A stretch of 48,928 nucleotides of DNA, from the NCBI GenBank assembly GCA_947460255.1, contig CANHIS010000018.1, forward strand, positions 1-48,928, in the 5' to 3' direction. Position 1 is the first letter of the stretch; the number at the start of each line of letters is the position of its first letter. A program made the translations under genes and the position numbers. Positions 44,357 to 48,928 of the stretch are shown here, piece by piece. The stretch comes from Bacteroidota bacterium (GTDB lineage Bacteria; Bacteroidota; Bacteroidia; M30B66). The notes under the pieces are model-generated. The model was not told where the DNA came from. It was given only the letters and a program-made list of their open reading frames with translations, and did not search any database.

Positions 44357-46153
44357 ATGCGTTATCGCTTAAACCTTGCTTTATGCTTTGTGCTTTTTCT
44401 TTGTTTGCAATCACAGAATACAACTGCTCAGTTCATTATTACTGATACCACCTTTGTGGCCTGCGACAGCTTACAATTTAAATTAGGAATAGCGGCAGAA
44501 GAGGGTTTTACCTACGAATGGTCGCCCACCACATTTTTAACACACCCCGATAGCAACTTTACATTCGCTTTACTTGAAAACAACTCACCAAACGAGGCTA
44601 CGCTTTTTGAGTATAGTTTGTTTTCTTACAATCCTTCCGGAGAATTGGTTGCGCAAAGACGCTTTACAATGTATGTATTACAATTCAGCCAATTCGAAAT
44701 AAACCTTGGAGAATTCCCTCTTTGCGCAGGAGATTCTTTGTTGCTCAACCCTCCGCCAGGTGCACCTGGGGCTTTAATCATTGAGCCAGCCGAACTAGGA
44801 ACGGTAAACGCAAGCGGTCAACTTTTACTATTCCCTTCCGATACCACAAACTTTCAAATCTCCTCTATCGACTCTTTTTTCTGTGGAAGAATTATTTACA
44901 ATTTAAGGGTGGATGTTAGGGAAGTGCAACAAGCAAATATTTTAACTCCTCCAAGCAGATTGTGCAGTGGCAATTCTAGCGATTCTTTACTGATTGAAAC
45001 ATTTCCTCCAGGCGGCCTTCTAATCGGTGCTGGAGTGCTCGGCGGCAACTTATTTTCTGCAACAATTGCTGGTCTTGGAGTTCATCAACTGGTTTATTAC
45101 AGCTTTCAAAACAGTTGCTTAACAACAGATACCACTACCATAGAAGTTATAGGCCCATCATCTGTTAACCTTTCTGGCCCTCCTAATCTTTGCCAAACTG
45201 ATTCCATCATTGATTTGGCCTACGGTTCACCAAGCGGAGGTACGTACTTTATTAATGGCAACGAATCGTTGGTATTAAACCCATCTCTTTTATCAAGCGG
45301 GAATAACGAACTATTGTATGTTTTTGAATGGGACAGCGCATGCGTTTTCGAAAAACAAAAATCATTCTTCGTTATTCCGCTACCTCCTACTCCCAGCATT
45401 GAGTCGACTGATGAGGATTTGTTGTTATGCACAGGCGACACTCTTCAATTAAGCACCAACACGTTTACAGGTTTTGGATGGAGCAATGGAGTTATTAATC
45501 AAACAAGCTTAACCTTAACAGAATCTATAGATACTCTTTATGCATGGTTTCGTGGAAACACGGGCTGTTATTCCTATTCAGATACAATACAGGTTCTTTT
45601 CTCCTCCCCTGCAGAAATGCAGATCAACTCTCCTACCTATTCCAATGGCTTTGAAATAAGCTCTTTTGGAGCAAATGATGGAAGGATTGAGATCAACTTA
45701 TCTGGAGGTATCGCTCCATTTGATTTCGATTTGAACCCTGAAATGGGAATATTGACCAATCAAACCTACACCAACCTTGGTCCAGACTTATATTATCTAA
45801 CAGTGGAAGATTCAGCTGGATGTGTAACAAATGATTCAGTTTTGATCAGAGAGCCAGATTCTGTGTATGTTAACACTTCCGATTTACTCATTCCTAATGC
45901 CTTCACCCCTAACGGTGATGGATTCAACGACTTATATGTAATTCGTGGAATGATTCCCGACCACGTAGAAAACGAATTTTTTGTGTTCGACTTCCGTCGT
46001 CAGCTAGTGTACTCAGCTCAAAACTACAGCAACACCTGGGATGGAACAGATAACAATGGAAAACGTTTGCTCACAGGAACATATTACGGGGTCTTCAAAT
46101 CGAAAGGACTTGAGAAACCGTTTACGACGGTGATTGATTTGAGGTACGAATGA
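44357..46153 (+). CDS. Secreted protein with gliding-motility-associated (type B) T9SS C-terminal domain
   Basis: Product of 598 residues. I chose the ATG at 44357 because it gives a normal signal peptide (MRYRLNLALCFVLFLCLQSQ, cleavage near TAQ); frames to 44291 add 22 odd residues. The body holds Ig-like beta modules with Cys pairs, for example SNFTFALLENNSPNEATLFE and FPLCAGDSLLLNPPPGAPGA. The last 90 residues are the CHU_C/gliding-motility type B sorting domain: IPNAFTPNGDGFNDLYVI, YSNTWDGTDNNGKRLLTGTY, YYGVF. Such proteins are T9SS cargo that stay attached or are secreted without type A processing. Ligand unknown. It ends 11 bp before a REP pair. Confidence 0.88.
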   Translation: MRYRLNLALCFVLFLCLQSQNTTAQFIITDTTFVACDSLQFKLGIAAEEGFTYEWSPTTFLTHPDSNFTFALLENNSPNEATLFEYSLFSYNPSGELVAQRRFTMYVLQFSQFEINLGEFPLCAGDSLLLNPPPGAPGALIIEPAELGTVNASGQLLLFPSDTTNFQISSIDSFFCGRIIYNLRVDVREVQQANILTPPSRLCSGNSSDSLLIETFPPGGLLIGAGVLGGNLFSATIAGLGVHQLVYYSFQNSCLTTDTTTIEVIGPSSVNLSGPPNLCQTDSIIDLAYGSPSGGTYFINGNESLVLNPSLLSSGNNELLYVFEWDSACVFEKQKSFFVIPLPPTPSIESTDEDLLLCTGDTLQLSTNTFTGFGWSNGVINQTSLTLTESIDTLYAWFRGNTGCYSYSDTIQVLFSSPAEMQINSPTYSNGFEISSFGANDGRIEINLSGGIAPFDFDLNPEMGILTNQTYTNLGPDLYYLTVEDSAGCVTNDSVLIREPDSVYVNTSDLLIPNAFTPNGDGFNDLYVIRGMIPDHVENEFFVFDFRRQLVYSAQNYSNTWDGTDNNGKRLLTGTYYGVFKSKGLEKPFTTVIDLRYE

Positions 46154-46164
46154 GGAACTTTGCA

Positions 46165-46242
46165 CCCCGGACTAAAGTCAGGGGCTGCGGGATATCCGAA
46201 TAATCGTTTGAATCACATGCAGCCTCGGACTTTAGTCCGGGG
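46165..46242. repeat. REP/BIME-like palindrome pair, copy 1
   Basis: Left arm 46165-46188 (CCCCGGACTAAAGTCAGGGG then CTGC) and right arm 46219-46242 (GCAGCCTCGG then ACTTTAGTCCGGGG) in opposite orientation, 30 bp apart. Each arm is itself a palindrome, so the unit can form two small hairpins or one large one. The left arm has a C to A change that breaks one base pair. It fills the gap between the convergent gliding-type gene and dxs and may serve as a terminator. Confidence 0.9.
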
Positions 46243-46250
46243 TTACAGGG

Positions 46251-48164
46251 TTATAAAACGTGCGTAACGCCCACCATTTCTTTGGCGGTGCTATAGATAG
46301 CATGCTCATCATATCCACATTCTGCCCAAAGTTCGGGCTGCGTGCCGTGTTCGATGTATCTGTCGGGAATTCCTAGTCGCTTCACTTTTGCATTGTAGCC
46401 GTGATCGGCCATGAATTCCAAAATAGCAGAACCAAATCCTCCTTGTATACAACCATCTTCAACGGTTATTACTTGTGTATGATTGGTGAAAATATCGTGA
46501 AGCATTTCTTCGTCTAAAGGCTTCACGAAACGCATGTCGTAATGCGCAACAGAAACTCCTTCTGATTCCAATTTGTCGGCTGCGATTACAGCTAGATTTC
46601 CGATATGACCAATTGAAAGAATCGCAAGGTCGTTTCCAGCGCGAAGTTTTTTGCCTTTCCCGATTTTCAGTTCTTCTAAAGGCGTTCTCCATTCTGTCAT
46701 CACACCGTTTCCGCGTGGGTAACGAATCGACATTGGCCCAGGGTTCTTTACACCTGTGAACATCATGTTTCGGAGCTCCTGCTCATTCATTGGCGCAGCC
46801 ACTACCATGTTTGGCAAACAACGCATGTATGCGATATCGTAAGCTCCATGGTGTGTTGGACCATCCGCGCCAGCTAAGCCACCACGGTCGAGGCAGAAAA
46901 TAACATGTAAATTCTGAAGTGCTACATCGTGCATCACTTGGTCGTAAGCGCGCTGCATGAAGGTACTGTAGATATTGCAGAAAGGAATTAACCCTTGTGT
47001 TGCCATTCCAGCGCTGAAGGTAACTGCATGTTGTTCTGCAATCCCAACATCAAAAGCACGTTCTGGAATTTCTCTCATCATGATGTTGAGCGAGCAACCT
47101 GAAGGCATTGCTGGAGTTACACCAACAATGCGTTCATCGGCCTTAGCCAATTCAACAATAGTATGCCCAAAAACATCCTGATACTTTGGTGGTTCTGGTC
47201 CTTTTTTAGGCGACTTAAGAATTTCTCCAGTGTCTTTATTGAACAACCCTGGCGCGTGCCAAAGGGTTTGGTCTTCTTCGGCTAATTTGTAGCCTTTACC
47301 TTTCACGGTTAGAACATGCAGAATTTTCGGACCCGGGATATCTTTCAGATCTTTCATCACCTGTACTAAACGGTTCACATCATGGCCATCTACCGGGCCG
47401 AAATACCTGAAGTTAAGCGATTCGAAAAGATTGCTTTGTTTCAACAATGCGCTCTTTACGGCATTTTCCACTTTCTGCACGATGGCCTGTGCATTAGGTC
47501 CGAACTTTGAAATTTTACCCAACAAGTTCCACACCTCATCTTTCACCCGGTTGTAGGTGTGCGAAGTGGTGATGTCGGTTAGATATTCTTTCAAGGCACC
47601 AACATTCGGATCGATCGACATGCAATTGTCGTTCAAGATCACGAGCATGTTGTTGGGCTCAGTTCCAGCGTTGTTCATGGCTTCGAAGGCCATTCCGCCA
47701 GTCATTGCGCCATCGCCAATTACTGCAATATGTTGTTTATCGAATTGTCCTTTTAAACGCGAAGCCACGGCCATTCCGAGTGCTGCGGAGATGGATGTTG
47801 TACTGTGCCCAACACCGAAAGTGTCGTATTCGCTTTCTTTTCTTTTAGGAAAACCGCTAATTCCCTTGTACACTCTGTTGGTGTGGAAAACGTTTCGGCG
47901 ACCAGTGAGCATTTTGTGACCATAAGCCTGGTGGCCTACGTCCCAAACCAGTTGATCATATGGTGTATTAAATATGTAATGCAGTGCAACCGTTAGTTCC
48001 ACAGTTCCTAAACTGGCTCCAAAGTGTCCTCCTTTTACCGATACTATGTCTATAATGTATTGGCGGAGTTCGTTGCTTATTTGAACTAGATCGTCTTCTT
48101 TGAATCGACGCAAATCGGCAGGCGTATCAATTTGGGAGAGCAGTTCGCCAGGGATAATGTTCAT
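46251..48164 (-). CDS. dxs: 1-deoxy-D-xylulose-5-phosphate synthase
   Basis: First enzyme of the MEP isoprenoid pathway; condenses pyruvate and glyceraldehyde 3-phosphate using thiamine diphosphate. At 637 residues it is full length. Motifs seen: GGHFGASLGTVELTVALHY, WDVGHQAYGHKMLTGRR, the thiamine-diphosphate and Mg site GDGAMTGGMAFEAMNNAG, YFGPVDGHDVNRLV, the catalytic Glu in VGIAEQHAVTFSAG, and the transketolase C-terminal domain with TVEDGCIQGGFGSAILEFM. Its stop is 9 bp from REP copy 1. A -7 element lies about 18 bp upstream of the ATG. Confidence 0.97.
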   Translation of the reverse strand: MNIIPGELLSQIDTPADLRRFKEDDLVQISNELRQYIIDIVSVKGGHFGASLGTVELTVALHYIFNTPYDQLVWDVGHQAYGHKMLTGRRNVFHTNRVYKGISGFPKRKESEYDTFGVGHSTTSISAALGMAVASRLKGQFDKQHIAVIGDGAMTGGMAFEAMNNAGTEPNNMLVILNDNCMSIDPNVGALKEYLTDITTSHTYNRVKDEVWNLLGKISKFGPNAQAIVQKVENAVKSALLKQSNLFESLNFRYFGPVDGHDVNRLVQVMKDLKDIPGPKILHVLTVKGKGYKLAEEDQTLWHAPGLFNKDTGEILKSPKKGPEPPKYQDVFGHTIVELAKADERIVGVTPAMPSGCSLNIMMREIPERAFDVGIAEQHAVTFSAGMATQGLIPFCNIYSTFMQRAYDQVMHDVALQNLHVIFCLDRGGLAGADGPTHHGAYDIAYMRCLPNMVVAAPMNEQELRNMMFTGVKNPGPMSIRYPRGNGVMTEWRTPLEELKIGKGKKLRAGNDLAILSIGHIGNLAVIAADKLESEGVSVAHYDMRFVKPLDEEMLHDIFTNHTQVITVEDGCIQGGFGSAILEFMADHGYNAKVKRLGIPDRYIEHGTQPELWAECGYDEHAIYSTAKEMVGVTHVL

Positions 48165-48181
48165 AGGCTTGTATAGAAAGA

Positions 48182-48189
48182 CAAAGGTA
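48182..48189 (-). promoter_or_regulatory. -7 promoter element of dxs
   Basis: TACCTTTG on the minus strand matches TAnnTTTG exactly and begins 25 bp before the dxs ATG at 48164. The -33 element is weak. Confidence 0.5.
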
Positions 48190-48254
48190 GAAAAAGCAGC
48201 GGTTTAACTTTCTATTAACAATGTAGATTGGGAAATGTTGTTTAACATTCATAC

Positions 48255-48331
48255 CCCCGGACTGAAGTCCGGGGCTGCGAAAGGACAAATGAGCACTAGG
48301 AATTCAAGCAGCCTCGGACTTCAGTCCGGGG
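48255..48331. repeat. REP/BIME-like palindrome pair, copy 2
   Basis: Left arm 48255-48278 (CCCCGGACTGAAGTCCGGGG then CTGC, a perfect palindrome) and inverted right arm 48308-48331 (GCAGCCTCGG then ACTTCAGTCCGGGG), 29 bp apart. The spacer shares ACAAATGA-CA-TAGGAA with copy 3. It sits between dxs and the transposase gene. Confidence 0.92.
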
Positions 48332-48364
48332 ATTTCATATTGGTTGGTGGAAATAAAAAGGGTA

Positions 48365-48417
48365 TGCATCAGGTGCAAAACTTTTGCATTCAACGCAAAT
48401 GATTTGCACCTGATGCA
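48365..48417. repeat. Perfect 15-bp inverted repeat upstream of the transposase gene
   Basis: TGCATCAGGTGCAAA at 48365-48379 is exactly inverted at 48403-48417. The 23 bp between contain a further small stem (TTGC / GCAA). It is unlike the REP palindromes and ends 43 bp before the transposase ATG. It could be an operator, a leader hairpin limiting transposase translation, or a subterminal hairpin bound by the transposase. Confidence 0.8.
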
Positions 48418-48460
48418 AAACAAAAATCATCCATTTGTCTAGACTTTTGGATGAAAAAAG

Positions 48461-48832
48461 ATGTCGAAATATATTCATTTGGTCTTCAACACAAAATACC
48501 GACTAAACAATATCTCAGATAGGTTGATAAAATATTTCTACGATTACTTTCAGGAATATCTATCTAAGCAATCGATCCAAATGTTGGCGTGCAATGGCCA
48601 CCAAAACCACATTCATTTGTTGATCAGATTTGAAAAGGATATTGATCTGCCTGCCATCGTAAAAGGACTTAAAGGAGGAGTAGCTAGGCAAATAAACCAA
48701 TCAAGACTTAATGAAGATAAATTTAAATGGGGAGTTGGTTACTTTGCTCAGAGGATAAGAAATGATAGGATTAATCAATTAATACAATACATTGAAAATC
48801 AGAAAGAACATCATTCAGGCCCCCCGGACTGA
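48461..48832 (+). CDS. Y1/REP-associated tyrosine transposase, C-terminally truncated
   Basis: Single-strand DNA transposase of the IS200/REP-associated (RAYT) HUH class, 123 residues. The start is typical (IHLVFNTKYRLNN), the metal-binding HUH motif is HIH within NGHQNHIHLLIRF, and the region of the catalytic Tyr is QLIQYIENQKEHH. All active-site elements known for the family are therefore present. Family members normally continue some 25-40 residues after QKEHH; here the frame runs into REP copy 3 and stops at TGA (48830-48832) inside the palindrome, the last residues GPPD being REP-encoded. It is thus probably a truncated gene. It may still bind REP DNA or may be dead. Confidence 0.88.
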   Translation: MSKYIHLVFNTKYRLNNISDRLIKYFYDYFQEYLSKQSIQMLACNGHQNHIHLLIRFEKDIDLPAIVKGLKGGVARQINQSRLNEDKFKWGVGYFAQRIRNDRINQLIQYIENQKEHHSGPPD

Positions 48833-48915
48833 AGTCCGGGGCTGCAGGAGTCCGGGGCTGCAAGAAAACAAATGATCATTAGGAAAAATAAGCAACCTCG
48901 GACTTCAGTCCGGGG
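48822..48915. repeat. REP/BIME-like palindrome pair, copy 3, inserted in the transposase gene end
   Basis: Left arm 48822-48845 (CCCCGGACTGAAGTCCGGGG then CTGC), a 16-bp partial tandem copy, a 30-bp spacer, and an inverted right arm 48892-48915 (GCAACCTCGG then ACTTCAGTCCGGGG). Without the duplication it is 78 bp, the same size as copies 1 and 2. It begins inside the last codons of the transposase. Confidence 0.92.
48833..48864. repeat. 16-bp tandem duplication within REP copy 3
   Basis: AGTCCGGGGCTGCAGG at 48833-48848 is followed directly by AGTCCGGGGCTGCAAG at 48849-48864, 15 of 16 bases equal. It repeats the right half of the left palindrome plus its CTGC tail. Confidence 0.9.
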
Positions 48916-48928
48916 ATAACACCCGCAA

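Noticed and set aside
44215-44445. Alternative plus-strand frame overlapping the start of the gliding-type gene
   Set aside because: It ends early and lacks homology; the chosen frame continues to a clear C-terminal domain.
46165-48915. REP units considered as a CRISPR array
   Set aside because: Only three units, irregularly spaced over 2.8 kb, self-palindromic arms, and no cas genes.

Overview
The window looks like the chromosome of a member of the Bacteroidota, most likely a flavobacterium-like lineage. The evidence is: cargo and accessory proteins of the type IX secretion system (T9SS), including PorZ, several C-terminal sorting domains and one gliding-motility-type C-terminus; Bacteroidota-typical families (DUF4286, DUF2490, DUF349, RprX/RprY-like two-component proteins); and promoter-like TAnnTTTG elements. 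No species can be named from the sequence alone. No rRNA, tRNA, prophage or CRISPR array was seen.

Layout. 1-5104 (+): the end of a complex I operon, nuoK (missing its first few residues), nuoL, nuoM, nuoN. 5101-7719: convergent recX, then an MFS exporter and an AT-rich DUF2490 gene. 7756-11249 (-): a compact operon DUF4286 - rsmA - histidine kinase - response regulator. 11357-14091 (-): a secreted TPR protein and a secreted protein holding only a carboxypeptidase-like domain plus a TonB plug, without a barrel. 14292-14879 (+): rplU-rpmA with a clear Bacteroidota promoter. 15048-22402 (-): porZ - recO - tatC - tatA - gatA - lytic transglycosylase. 22698-24881 (+): a five-repeat DUF349 protein, converging with no gap on a family-9 glycosyltransferase (24882-25871, -). 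25939-27749 (+): tatD-asparaginase.

27838-46153 is an accessory surface-protein region. It holds an M43 metalloprotease with a T9SS sorting domain, a 454-residue beta-helix-like T9SS cargo, a 341-residue T9SS cargo, a 3391-residue modular adhesin-like T9SS cargo with a small secreted unknown protein just upstream, and a divergent gliding-motility-associated C-terminal-domain protein. Between two of these genes lies an unannotated 61-codon remnant of another sorting domain, with its own terminator.

46251-48164 (-) is dxs. From 46165 to the window end there are three copies of a ~78-bp paired palindrome (REP/BIME-like) and a small Y1/REP-associated transposase gene. The third palindrome pair has cut off the transposase: its stop codon lies inside the palindrome. 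This REP-plus-transposase unit is the most unusual structure in the window, followed by the sorting-domain remnant, the giant protein with its unknown partner, and repeated TAnnTTTG-like elements placed so close to start codons that leaderless transcription is likely.
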